Shown here one piece after another: positions 1 through 7,147 of a stretch of 29,418 bases of DNA (position 1 is the stretch's first letter; every line of letters begins with the position of its first letter). The stretch lies in the NCBI GenBank assembly GCA_036395835.1, contig DASWCW010000128.1, forward strand, positions 1-29,418, read 5' to 3'. A program made the position numbers and the translations under genes. The notes beneath the pieces are model-generated. The model saw only the letters and a program-made list of their open reading frames with translations, ran no database searches and was not told the origin of the DNA. Origin of the DNA: AP-16 sp036395835 (GTDB lineage Bacteria > Pseudomonadota > Alphaproteobacteria > Rhizobiales > Xanthobacteraceae).

Positions 1-264
1 GGCCGGCAGCAGCGCGGGCAGCCGGCCCGCCAGGAACGGATCGGCTGGCGGCTTGCCGGCCGGCTCGAGGCCGAACAGCACGCCGGAGAGTCCGCCGGCT
101 CCCGGGAGCAGCAGGCATTGGGTCGGCTTGGGCTCGAAGCCGGACGCGTCGGCAAAGCTTCGCACCGGCGCATCGAAGGCCTGGCGCAGCGCCGGCCAGG
201 TCGCATCGGTGACGAACCAGATCGGGACGCCGGTCCCGCTGCGCGTCGAAAAAGCCGGATGCAT
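1..264 (-). CDS. Leucyl aminopeptidase family protein (M17), N-terminal part, cut by window edge
   Basis: An open frame reads leftward from an ATG at 264 through 88 codons to the window edge without a stop. It begins MHPAFSTRSGTGVPIWFV, continues with ASGFEPKPTQCLLLPGAGG and GVLFGLEPAG, and reaches DPFLAGRLPALLPA. This pattern (an 'IPIWFV' strand, a 'SGFEPK..Q.LLLP' segment, a 'GVLFGLE' segment) is what I remember for the non-catalytic N-terminal domain of rhizobial leucyl aminopeptidase-family proteins, cytosolic metallopeptidases that release N-terminal residues. The metal-binding and catalytic domain would lie to the left, outside the window, so activity cannot be judged. No strong ribosome binding site precedes the ATG. 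The high-GC codon use matches the core genes and not the accessory block immediately to its right. Confidence 0.7.
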   Translation of the reverse strand, partial: MHPAFSTRSGTGVPIWFVTDATWPALRQAFDAPVRSFADASGFEPKPTQCLLLPGAGGLSGVLFGLEPAGKPPADPFLAGRLPALLPA

Positions 265-538
265 GGAGGAATTCCCGTGGCGAGGCCCGCCTCTAACACG
301 CCATCCGTTCCCGGGAAAGCGGGCGGCCCCAGCCGGTTAACCGGACAGCGGAGCGGGGAGCTCGTGGCAAGGCCCGTCTCCACGTGACATCGAAGACCAT
401 CAAACTTGAAATGACTTGCAAGCTTGCCTTCCTGCCAAAGGACACTGGTGGAAGTTTTGCCGACTGCACCATCGAGCCACATGGGCTCAAATGAAACCAG
501 GGCTGGTGCGTCAATCTGCTGGTCCAATCGGTGCAGAT

Positions 539-1255
539 ATGGTTGATCCAATCGAAAGTAGTTCGAAAACCATCCTTCGCTCGTTCGGGAACTGTTTTCT
601 TTTCCGGGGCCTTGAACCAACTCATCGCGATGCATTGGTGGCCCAGGCGCGGCTCCAGCACTTCGATGCTGGTCAAACGATTTTCCTAATGGGGTCCCCG
701 GGAGAAAGCATGATGGCGGTCCTCAACGGTAAGGTCCGGATAAGTCTATCCTCTGCGGATGGTCGGGAAGTTCTGCTCGCAGTTCTCCAAGAGGGTGAAG
801 TATTCGGAGAGATTGCGATGTTGGACGGGAAAGAGCGTACGGCTGATGCCCGGGCCGCCACCCCTTGTGATCTTGCTATCCTTGAGCGACGGGATGCCTT
901 GAATTTTTTGGAAAAAAATCCGAAAGCCTGCCTTCGACTGATCGAGGTATTTTGCCAGCGAATGCGCCTGACGGATGAACGTATTGCGGAAATAGCGATG
1001 CTTCAGTTGCCAGCTCGACTCGCAAAGGCGTTCCTTCGAATAATCTATGAGAAACCGGATTCGAGATCTCGGGGTCCTCTCCCAGTTATCCGACTATCGC
1101 AACGCGAACTTGGCGGTCTGATCGGAGCGACACGAGAGAGGGTCAATAAATGCCTTCGGGAATGGCAGCGCCGCGGTATCGTCCGGATCGAGGATGGACG
1201 GATCACTGTTCTGAATCAGAGGAGGCTCGAGGAAGTGGCGGACGATTTGGATTAG
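539..1255 (+). CDS. Crp/Fnr family transcriptional regulator
   Basis: This 238-aa protein has the two-domain layout of the Crp/Fnr family. Residues about 15-130 form a cyclic-nucleotide-binding-type beta roll, with a cassette-like segment FGEIAMLDGKERTADA and the preceding glycine-rich turns. A long dimerisation helix follows, then a winged helix-turn-helix at about 170-220 (LSQRELGGLIGATRERVNKC, then LREWQRRGIV). I see no N-terminal cysteine cluster of the Fnr type, so it probably does not sense oxygen through an iron-sulfur centre; the ligand is unknown. The frame is open further upstream (ATG at 491, earlier alternatives at 416). I chose 539 because it gives normal family length and the upstream residues look non-coding, but no start has a strong ribosome binding site. 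It stands alone with gene-free DNA on both sides, so its targets cannot be inferred from context. Confidence 0.85.
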   Translation: MVDPIESSSKTILRSFGNCFLFRGLEPTHRDALVAQARLQHFDAGQTIFLMGSPGESMMAVLNGKVRISLSSADGREVLLAVLQEGEVFGEIAMLDGKERTADARAATPCDLAILERRDALNFLEKNPKACLRLIEVFCQRMRLTDERIAEIAMLQLPARLAKAFLRIIYEKPDSRSRGPLPVIRLSQRELGGLIGATRERVNKCLREWQRRGIVRIEDGRITVLNQRRLEEVADDLD

Positions 1256-1561
1256 GATCGGACCTTCAAACGCAGCGCTACATCCGGACGAATATTTGCA
1301 ACGATTTTTGCAGCAAGACTTTCGCGTTTTTGGCTCCTCCCCGCACCCAGATGTGGAATTGCCAACATACCGGATGGCATTCATTCGAGAGCAATCTTTT
1401 CCGCCCGGGTATGGGGCCGGGACTTGTGAAGCCGTTCTGCCGGATTGCTTGAGGCCTATGCCCGCGCCGCGTTCGCCGCCGCCGCGCTGGTGCGCGTAGA
1501 ACTAATGTCGGAATGATAGCCCCCGCCGCGAAAACGCGCGCAACTCTTTCAATGAAGTGCC
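1256..1561. other. Gene-free stretch after the Crp/Fnr gene
   Basis: About 300 bases with no ORF I can support. The only suggestive part is an Ala-rich open segment on the plus strand at roughly 1450-1515 (EAYARAAFAAAALVRVELMSE, then stop). It has no start and could be the tail of a lost gene. No rRNA, tRNA or clear terminator with a T-run was seen. Confidence 0.4.
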
Positions 1562-2143
1562 TTAGATAGCATCGCCTCGAACATCCGGGGGAGCGTCGCG
1601 CCCCCAGAGGAGCTGAAGGCTTCTTTTGGTCTCTTCCCGCATCGTCCATTCACTGGCATCGCGTGCGCTCATTTCGTTGTAGTCAAGATCTGATAAGTCC
1701 TTGAACAACTTCAGCAGGAGTTTCATGCCGCCCTCGGGGCTCTCTTGGAGTTGCTCTCGGAATTCATCGAGGACATCTGCGGGAGTAGAAAAAAGCTCTA
1801 ATTGCCTACAAGGCAAGGAATCCGACGTCTCAAAATAGGCTTTTTGCGTCGGTCTAGTGGAGGGTTTCTTCCTCGCCAAGATAATGGCGCTAGCACGACG
1901 TTTTCCCTTCTTGGTGGGCTTACTTGCTATGATCCAAGCACATCGAAACAACGACATAATTAACCGAAGAGTGGCGGCGGCAGAGACCGACGGCTCGAGC
2001 GACGTAATGCCCGCGACGGCGCTATCACCTTCGGCGATCTGATCGGCAAGCTCGAACTGCGCCCCCACCCACTCATCTCCCGCGGAATGGTTCGTTAACC
2101 GCGAGTCGCTATTTATTGAATCGGGCTGGCAGTCCCTCAGCAT
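1562..2143 (-). CDS. Hypothetical protein, doubtful
   Basis: A 193-codon leftward frame that I do not recognise. Its C-terminal half (about residues 105-190, including LELFSTPADVLDEFREQLQE and KLLLKLFKDLSDLDYNEMSA) has the mixed acidic and hydrophobic composition of a real helical protein. The N-terminal half is less convincing and no ribosome binding site precedes the ATG at 2143. The true start may lie further in, for example at the Met of MSLFRCAWIIAS near residue 64. It ends among gene-free DNA and diverges from the small membrane protein that starts 20 bases away. No domain or function can be assigned. Composition is like the surrounding accessory block and unlike the GC-rich core genes. 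Confidence 0.35.
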   Translation of the reverse strand: MLRDCQPDSINSDSRLTNHSAGDEWVGAQFELADQIAEGDSAVAGITSLEPSVSAAATLRLIMSLFRCAWIIASKPTKKGKRRASAIILARKKPSTRPTQKAYFETSDSLPCRQLELFSTPADVLDEFREQLQESPEGGMKLLLKLFKDLSDLDYNEMSARDASEWTMREETKRSLQLLWGRDAPPDVRGDAI

Positions 2144-2163
2144 AAGTTCTGTGGAGGCGTACC

Positions 2164-2400
2164 ATGTCAGTGCACATCTCGTACAGCCGCCGATTGTTCG
2201 GCCTCGACCAATTTGACTACCTGATGTTGCTCGTAGCGATCGCCGTGCTCGGAGTCATTGCCGCTCGGGGCGAGCCTCTACCCGCTACCCATACTTTTGC
2301 GGACAACATTTACGATGATCCTTGCGCCAGCGTCTTCGTTGAGAATGACTCGTGCTTCAACTTTCTGATCAGAGGTTCTCTGTCCCCCTCCGACGATTAG
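2164..2400 (+). CDS. Small membrane protein, hypothetical
   Basis: A 78-aa frame begins with ATG preceded by a GGAGG-type ribosome binding site at about 2152-2157, at good spacing, which is the main reason to believe in it. Residues about 18-34 (YLMLLVAIAVLGVIAA) form a single hydrophobic segment that could be a membrane anchor or uncleaved signal. The remaining 40 residues are polar, with two cysteines (PCAS and DSCF) that could form a disulfide if the C-terminus lies in the periplasm. I do not recognise the family. It is flanked by divergent and convergent genes and is not part of an operon. Confidence 0.5.
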   Translation: MSVHISYSRRLFGLDQFDYLMLLVAIAVLGVIAARGEPLPATHTFADNIYDDPCASVFVENDSCFNFLIRGSLSPSDD

Positions 2401-2404
2401 ATGG

Positions 2405-3391
2405 TCACCGGTGCCTTTGCGCTAAGCAATCCAGGGCGCAGTCGGCTTCCGGCGCCTCCTTCGGCGCCTTTCGGCAAACCAGCGCCGGTCCATTTCCAGC
2501 CCTGGCGCTTCGCAAGCTTGCCACGAGCCGGAGCGCAGTTTCGCGCGGCAGCGCATCATAGAGCTTGGCAAGACCGAAAACTCTGACCAGGGATTTGCCG
2601 ATGATCGGGTTTAGCAACAAAATAATTCGCAGGAACGCGTCTGTTGGCATCCCGAGTGCCTTGGCCGCAACCAGAAGAGGCTCACCGCCCTCGTCTGCGA
2701 CGATGCGCTGCGCGTATGTGGTGGAAATCCCGAGCGCGCGTTCGAGAGTGCGCGCGAACTCTGCGGGTTTGCGCTCTAACGCTGTCGTCTCCAGGTGCCG
2801 AAACTCGCCGGCTGCGGACACGTGTTCTGCGGCAACGGTCTTGCTTTCGGCTCTAATCGGTAAGCGATGGGAGATCTCGGCGGCATAGCGCAGCCCACGC
2901 TCCGCGATGATCGCAAGGAGGTCTGGTCCGCTAAGGCTATGCGAACGCTCAAGAATCGGACTCGCTACCTCCAGAACATCGCGTGCTAGCCTGCGCACCA
3001 CCTCGGCCGGGGCCGCGGGATAGTTTGCTAGCCTCGCCGCGACAAGTTTCCTGGTCCCGATGTCGACCGAGTCGAGGAGCCGCAAAACTAGCTCGGTGTA
3101 CTGGCGCTCTTCTGCGGATGTGTGTGTTGGCTTGTGAACATAAAAGTGCGTGAGCACGCGTACCAGGGCCGGCCGAATCTCGGCAGCATTGAACAGCGTG
3201 ACATTGTCCAGAATCTCAAGTTGCGGGGGTACCGGGGACGCCTTCACTGAACCTGCTCCTAAAAAAATCAACGATGCGGAATCAACCTGACTAATCTCGC
3301 CGTGAGAAGCAGGATGGGTCAAAAGATCTTTTATAAGTATTGAGAATGTCGCTCCTGCGTGATGAGCGTTCCCAGACGGCTCAATGGTCAA
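2405..3391 (-). CDS. DUF2336 domain-containing protein
   Basis: This 328-aa protein matches the DUF2336 pattern: from about residue 60 onward it is built of HEAT-like helical repeats with the recurring 'R..VA.RLA....AP.EVVRRLA.DV.EVASPIL..S..LS..DL..II' layout (seen as KLVAARLANYPAAPAEVVRR and SHSLSGPDLLAIIAERGL). The biochemical role of DUF2336 is not established as far as I know. The repeats suggest a protein-binding scaffold. The start appears to be TTG at 3391, four bases inside the end of the upstream DUF1153 gene (overlap TTGA), which points to translational coupling. The first 60 residues are less conserved-looking and a later start is possible. The last 20 residues are Cys- and Ala-rich and of unclear value. 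It lies on the same strand as the DUF1153 gene and probably shares its transcript. Confidence 0.75.
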   Translation of the reverse strand: MTIEPSGNAHHAGATFSILIKDLLTHPASHGEISQVDSASLIFLGAGSVKASPVPPQLEILDNVTLFNAAEIRPALVRVLTHFYVHKPTHTSAEERQYTELVLRLLDSVDIGTRKLVAARLANYPAAPAEVVRRLARDVLEVASPILERSHSLSGPDLLAIIAERGLRYAAEISHRLPIRAESKTVAAEHVSAAGEFRHLETTALERKPAEFARTLERALGISTTYAQRIVADEGGEPLLVAAKALGMPTDAFLRIILLLNPIIGKSLVRVFGLAKLYDALPRETALRLVASLRSARAGNGPALVCRKAPKEAPEADCALDCLAQRHR

Positions 3392-3771
3392 ATTCGAAAT
3401 AAATCTTTTCGATTGCCTAATGGCACTAGAAAGTAGCGACGGCGAAAACGCCCGTTGCGAAGACCGACGCCTGATGCTCGCGCTGAGCCGACAGCGCGCT
3501 GGCTGTATAGCTGGACCCGAGTCGCTCGCAATCCGCCGAATCCATGGCGATCGATTGAGGACTGCCAGGCGAGGAACTCTTCGACCGTGAGCCTATAGCG
3601 CCCGCACGCCTCTTCGAGAGAGAGCAGCCCTCCGCGCACCGCGGCCACAAGCTCAGCCTTGCGGCGTATCACCCATCGTTTCGTCTTTGGGGATGGCAGA
3701 TTCTCAATAGTCAACGGACTGCCGTCGGGGCCTATCACGCTTCTGATCTTCGGAAGTAAACCTTCAGTCAT
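3388..3771 (-). CDS. SciP-like DUF1153 family protein with unusual C-terminal extension
   Basis: Residues about 13-88 carry the DUF1153/SciP signature: GPDGSPLTIENLPSPKTKRW, then RRKAELVAAVRGGLLSLEEA, then a second helical unit with RLTVEEFLAWQSSIDRHG and GLRATRVQLY. SciP in Caulobacter is a small helix-turn-helix protein that binds CtrA and blocks CtrA-dependent transcription. That role is family knowledge, and this copy may be a paralog and not the cell-cycle gene itself. Family members that I recall are about 90 aa and end just after the 'R.QQY' segment. This one runs on for about 37 basic, low-complexity residues to the overlap with the DUF2336 gene, as if its normal stop had been lost. 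The ATG at 3771 follows the stop of the upstream hypothetical ORF by three bases. Its own ribosome binding site is weak. Confidence 0.85.
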   Translation of the reverse strand: MTEGLLPKIRSVIGPDGSPLTIENLPSPKTKRWVIRRKAELVAAVRGGLLSLEEACGRYRLTVEEFLAWQSSIDRHGFGGLRATRVQLYSQRAVGSARASGVGLRNGRFRRRYFLVPLGNRKDLFRI

Positions 3772-3774
3772 GGA

Positions 3775-4164
3775 TCATTTCACATGGTACACAGACAGAT
3801 CCGCGCCCTGTCTCCCATCGTAGGTTGTTCCAAAACCCTTTGATCTGCCAAGTAACCAATCCAGGTTCTTCTCAGCGCGGCTGTGGCGAGCGGACATCGA
3901 GAGCCTATCTAAATAGATTATGGTTACCGAAGCCTTAATGTCGTCGACGGCTGTGAAACCCAGGAGAATCGAAGCAGAGCCCTCATCGGCGATGATGTCA
4001 TACCGCGTAACGAATCCTGAGGCACCAAACCCAGCGGGCAATCTCGCCAGGCGGATTCGGCCGGAAGCAACTCTCGAGAACCAGAATCGTACGCTATGGG
4101 TATTGCAAAACGCGCTCCAAAATGCCACCGTTACGGTTACCTTAACCCTCTGACTAAGCTCCAC
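3775..4164 (-). CDS. Hypothetical protein upstream of the SciP-like gene
   Basis: A 129-codon frame from a GTG at 4164 that I do not recognise. The middle and end (ARLPAGFGASGFVTRYDIIA, DEGSASILLGFTAVDDIKAS, TIIYLDRLSMSARHSRAEKN) look like an alpha/beta protein, while the first 25 residues look less coding-like, so a later start is plausible. Its stop lies three bases before the ATG of the DUF1153 gene, on the same strand. This is the best argument that it is a real first gene of a three-gene unit (hypothetical, DUF1153, DUF2336). No membrane segment, metal motif or catalytic motif is visible. An opposite-strand frame at 3920-4153 looks like its shadow. Confidence 0.4.
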   Translation of the reverse strand: MELSQRVKVTVTVAFWSAFCNTHSVRFWFSRVASGRIRLARLPAGFGASGFVTRYDIIADEGSASILLGFTAVDDIKASVTIIYLDRLSMSARHSRAEKNLDWLLGRSKGFGTTYDGRQGADLSVYHVK

Positions 4165-4181
4165 AAACGCGATTATTCTTG

Positions 4182-4397
4182 ATGGTCGGTCAGGTAATCC
4201 AGCTCACGCCATCGGGCACCGAGACCGTGGAATGCCCACAGTGCCGTTCACTCGTTCCGTTTCGAAGGACCAACGATCCGATCATCGACAGCGCAGGATT
4301 CGAAACTTACCATTTGTTCTGCGCCGGTTGCCGAAAACGATTTTCGGGGATAATCGATCCGTGTGACAATTCTTTGCTGGTTGAATCTATTGAGTAA
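4182..4397 (+). CDS. Small zinc-ribbon protein
   Basis: A 71-aa protein with two CxxC knuckles (VECPQCRSLVPFRR at about 17-30 and HLFCAGCRKRFSGIID at about 45-60), a spacing typical of a single zinc ribbon. The 'VPFRRTNDPIID..GFE.Y' connection is one I associate with small uncharacterised rhizobial proteins. The frame also allows a TTG directly before this ATG (4179), but ATG is preferred. Such proteins may bind nucleic acid or act as metal-binding adaptors. Nothing here shows which. It converges on the DUF6894 gene with overlapping 3' ends (4387-4397). The antisense frames over it lack the cysteine pattern. Confidence 0.7.
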   Translation: MVGQVIQLTPSGTETVECPQCRSLVPFRRTNDPIIDSAGFETYHLFCAGCRKRFSGIIDPCDNSLLVESIE

Positions 4398-4665
4398 CCA
4401 GCGGCATACGAGGCTTACGCCTGCCGCCGGGAGCTGCATTTCCAAGATGTCGAGGAAACAGCACATTAAGCAATGTCCGACCCGTTGTATCAGAAACGCC
4501 AATTGACCACCCGCTCCAGTCCAATTCGTGCGAGAACAGCAAAACGGCCTTCTCGATGAGGAGCAACGCGTGCCGATGCGCTGCGCCAATATGCGCGAGT
4601 TCGCGGCCTATTGGATCTGCGACGAACTGATCCCTCGATGAGAAATGAAAGAAGAAGCGAGTCAC
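4387..4665 (-). CDS. DUF6894 family protein
   Basis: A 92-aa protein starting from a GTG at 4665. A good AAGGAA-type ribosome binding site lies about seven bases upstream on the minus strand, and this decides the start. It opens with the family pattern 'TRFFFHFSSRDQFVADPIG', then a segment rich in Ala and Leu, then the closing 'WSIGVSDTTGRTLLNVLF' strand pair. This is the usual layout of the small DUF6894 proteins, which are abundant in Bradyrhizobium and have no established function. About 18 residues follow the domain (GNAAPGGRRKPRMPLVTQ) and overlap the end of the convergent zinc-ribbon gene. The overlap suggests this tail is an accidental extension. Confidence 0.8.
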   Translation of the reverse strand: MTRFFFHFSSRDQFVADPIGRELAHIGAAHRHALLLIEKAVLLFSHELDWSGWSIGVSDTTGRTLLNVLFPRHLGNAAPGGRRKPRMPLVTQ

Positions 4666-5303
4666 CGTTGTTTCCTTTCAACACATAGTTCGTCGCGGCA
4701 TTTGTTTCGTCCGTCCTTTCCGGTGCATTTACATGATATTCTAAAACAGGCCGTTGATCCGATTAATACAATTGGAAACGCTAAATACCCCATCGCGTTC
4801 TCAAAACCTTTACCCCGTCGATCCAGCGGAGGGCCGTCCAATCCGTCAAAGCGGCGGCAGGGGAACGACTTTAGGACATATCCTAAACGGTTGCGGCGCA
4901 CGTATCGTGGATGTTGGCTAATTTCGGCGATGCCATTAACCTCTTGCGGCCATCAACCTGGAGCCTTACTGATCGATGCGCATAGAACCGCGCCGTCCGC
5001 GCGAACGCACATGTCGGTCCGGCCGCAGCTCATGATCTTCGCTGCTTAGCCTGCTTTCTCTCACATGCGGCTCCCATCTGATTGTCGCCTGGACGCGAGC
5101 GACCAGAGTGCGATGGTTGTTCGCTCGTTGCCCTCGGTCGAAACGGAGGTCCTTTGACGCATCCCGCATCGACCAGCTCGCGGGGTAGGAAAGGTCAAGC
5201 TGCTTGGACCGCCATCAACGCGCCTGCATCGCCTAAGTCCAACGCTTCTTGGGCCTGGCGCTCCCGTCGTCAAACAACATCAGGCGCTTGGTGGCGTTAC
5301 AGA
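4666..5303. other. Gene-free stretch between DUF6894 gene and FkbM remnant
   Basis: Several short frames overlap here in both directions (for example 4645-5049 plus, 4662-4901 minus, 4966-5169 minus). None has a believable start, composition or recognisable domain, so I annotate none. The stretch contains a perfect palindrome-like hairpin at 4870-4887 (TTTAGGA, four-base loop, TCCTAAA). Given the methyltransferase remnant next door, most of this is probably decaying DNA. Confidence 0.45.
4870..4887. repeat. Perfect inverted repeat, 7-base arms
   Basis: TTTAGGA at 4870-4876 and TCCTAAA at 4881-4887 are exact reverse complements around CATA. There is no T-run after it on either strand, so it is not a typical intrinsic terminator. 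It could be a protein-binding site, but no gene start lies close by. Confidence 0.4.
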
Positions 5304-5877
5304 CTAGGCGCCTGCGGATACACGAAGACTTTCATAGTATCGCCGCTGCGCATCCGCCGAGACGGCACCACAGGTATGTAGGTTAATGATGCAGCGCGCC
5401 GCCAGGTCATGAGATTCGTAACAATAATGCGCAAAAATTGCGAGCTTCTTTAGCGATACTACGTCGGCCTGATGGGGTATTATATCTCGAATGTACACAA
5501 TATCAGCTTCAAGGAGTTGATTAAAAGGAACGCGGAAATTGTCTTTCTTAATGATCGGGGTTATCAACCATCGTTTCAGTTCAGCGAAATGAGCGGAATA
5601 AACCCTTGCTTCCGCGCGTAACAGTCAATCTCACCGAATGTTGGCTGCATCTTGCAGAGTGTAATAAAAGAGACTTCTGTCTGGAAGGAGCCGTCTGGGC
5701 GATCTCACCCCAGATTGTTGAAGAAGGTCTGAGACTTCAGGTCGCGCTCTAAAGCGAAATTCATTCCAGATGCATTTGCTCTAATATGCAACGTATGCCG
5801 CTGCCCATCCCCTATCGCATATGGCAGAACAGTTGTTCATGAGCAGCACGTTCTAGAATATACCGGCGCTTCAATAC
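5304..5877 (-). pseudogene. FkbM family methyltransferase remnant, frameshifted and 5'-truncated
   Basis: Reading leftward, pieces of one FkbM-type SAM-dependent methyltransferase appear in successive frames. Around 5875-5805: CIEAPVYS, an in-frame stop, then VLPYAIGDGQRHTLHI. At 5780-5713: ASGMNFALERDLKSQTFFNN, then LG and a TGA. At 5700-5584, after a frame change near 5710: PDGSFQTEVSFITLCK and PTFGEIDCYARKQGFIP, then a TGA. At 5606-5304, after a further frame change: RVYSAHFAELKRW, PFNQLLEADIVYIRD, LKKLAIFAHYCYESHDLAAR, and a stop. These join in the correct order for the family as I remember it, including the tail with a 'LEAD..Y.RD' segment. The N-terminal SAM-binding 'VD.GAN.G' motif is not found upstream, so the 5' end is lost as well. 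FkbM enzymes O-methylate sugars or small molecules. This copy cannot encode a full enzyme. Confidence 0.75.
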
Positions 5878-6540
5878 ACCAGAATTGAGAGGAAGGCTCA
5901 CCAGAGCACATATATCATCGTGAGTTTCGCGGTAATGGCCCACCCGACGGTTACAATCGCAGCAAAAAGGGCAGTTGAGATGAGGCCATAGGTGGCAGGG
6001 AACGTGCCTGGCCATGGCCAGCGCGCGGCAGTCAGGCGGCACTTCCTGATCATCTCTCTGGACTTGTTTTTCACGAACCGGGGAACAGAATCTGGCATTG
6101 TTGGCTCTTGATGGTTCCCTGACGCGCCCCGAACGAGCTCGTTATGCGCATTGTATTGCATCCGAACGTGGCCGGACACTAGCAAGCAGGCCTTGCGTCG
6201 GTATTAATTTTATTGTGTCATTCATATGTAGCCAGCGGAGTTGATCGCATGATTAACAGAACTTGAAGTGGCACCACTGTCGCGCGGCTTGTTTTTCGTT
6301 CACTGGTTTGCAGTGAAACTCCAATCTAGAGTTTTGCGCGAATTTCGGGCCCGAACGGATAGGGGTTGTCTGCCGTGGGCAAATCATACAAATAGGGGCG
6401 CCAACCCCGGCAATGCGGGGCGTATCTGACGCGATACTGATGCAGGCCGGCGATCGCGCGTTCGGTCAGCGACGAACGGCGAACAAGCTCCGCAGCCGCA
6501 GCGGGAGCGCCGCAAAACTATGCCGACGCGCTGGCACGCC
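5878..6540. other. Gene-free stretch between FkbM remnant and Lrp gene
   Basis: No gene I can support with confidence. One leftward frame (ATG near 6098, stop at 5898, 66 codons) has a hydrophobic stretch (GLISTALFAAIVTVGWAI) and a weak AAGAG-like site before the ATG, and might be a tiny membrane protein, but nothing confirms it. Two small hairpins sit at 6301-6315 (CACTG/CAGTG) and 6316-6335 (AAACTC/GAGTTT). From about 6340 on, the base composition rises back towards that of the core genes. Confidence 0.4.
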
Positions 6541-7002
6541 TCACGGGATCGGCAGCGCGGTCGTCGATTTGAGCTTCTCCATGGCGAACCGCGAGGTGAC
6601 GTTTTTGAGCGGCACCGCCGCGATCAGCCGTTTGTAAAACGCGTCGTAGCCCTGGATGTCGGTGACCACGACGCGCAGCATGTAATCGACGTCGCCGGCC
6701 ATGCGGTAGAATTCCATCACTTCCGGCATCGCCTGCACCACGTCGGCGAAATGCGTGAGCCAGGCCTGGCTGTGGTCCCCGGTCTCGATCGACACGAACA
6801 CGGTGACGCCGAGCCCGATTTTCTCCGGATCGACGATCGCGACCCGCCGCTGGATCACGCCCTCGGCCTCGAGCCGCTGAATGCGCTTCCAGCATGGCGT
6901 CGAGGACAGCCCGACGCGTTGCCCGATTTCGGCGACCGACAGCGAGGCATCTGCCTGCAGCACCGCGAGAATTTTTCGATCGATGGCGTCCATTCGGCTC
7001 AT
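6541..7002 (-). CDS. Lrp/AsnC family transcriptional regulator
   Basis: A 153-aa protein of normal family length. Residues about 5-60 form the AsnC-type helix-turn-helix (MDAIDRKILAVLQADASLSV, then AEIGQRVGLSSTPCWKRIQR, LEAEGVIQ). Residues about 65-145 form the RAM effector-binding and oligomerisation domain (VFVSIETGDHSQAW, VMEFYRMAGDVDYMLRVVV, ALPIP end). Members bind amino acids and regulate amino-acid metabolism or transport. The effector here is not predictable. The ATG at 7002 is used; ATG at 6993 (MDAIDRK) is equally possible. It follows the NADH pyrophosphatase gene on the same strand after 145 bases containing a perfect 12-base palindrome. That arrangement suggests its own promoter and autoregulation. 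Confidence 0.93.
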   Translation of the reverse strand: MSRMDAIDRKILAVLQADASLSVAEIGQRVGLSSTPCWKRIQRLEAEGVIQRRVAIVDPEKIGLGVTVFVSIETGDHSQAWLTHFADVVQAMPEVMEFYRMAGDVDYMLRVVVTDIQGYDAFYKRLIAAVPLKNVTSRFAMEKLKSTTALPIP

Positions 7003-7084
7003 GACCTGACCCCGGCAAACAGCGCTCGGCCCAAACGGGAATAAGTAGGGAATTATTCTGTCGCAAGCCGATCTCAGATTGTAA

Positions 7085-7096
7085 ATGGAATTCCAT
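7085..7096. promoter_or_regulatory. Candidate operator upstream of the Lrp/AsnC gene
   Basis: ATGGAATTCCAT is a perfect 12-base palindrome set in an A/T-rich stretch (about 7040-7135) that contrasts with the GC-rich genes around it. Lrp/AsnC proteins commonly bind palindromic A/T-rich sites near their own promoters, so autoregulation is a reasonable guess. It lies 83-94 bases before the start codon. No binding data are available. Confidence 0.35.
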
Positions 7097-7147
7097 CAAC
7101 AACCAAAGCGAGCTTTTTGCAAAATGAAACGAGAATCGCCGCTGAAT

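Noticed and set aside
4645..5049. 134-codon plus-strand ORF
   Set aside because: No ribosome binding site, no recognisable domain, Ser/Pro/Arg-rich, and it starts inside the DUF6894 gene on the opposite strand.
5898..6098. Possible 66-aa membrane protein (minus strand)
   Set aside because: One hydrophobic stretch and a weak ribosome binding site are not enough. It overlaps competing frames in a degenerate region. Mentioned only as part of the gene-free stretch.
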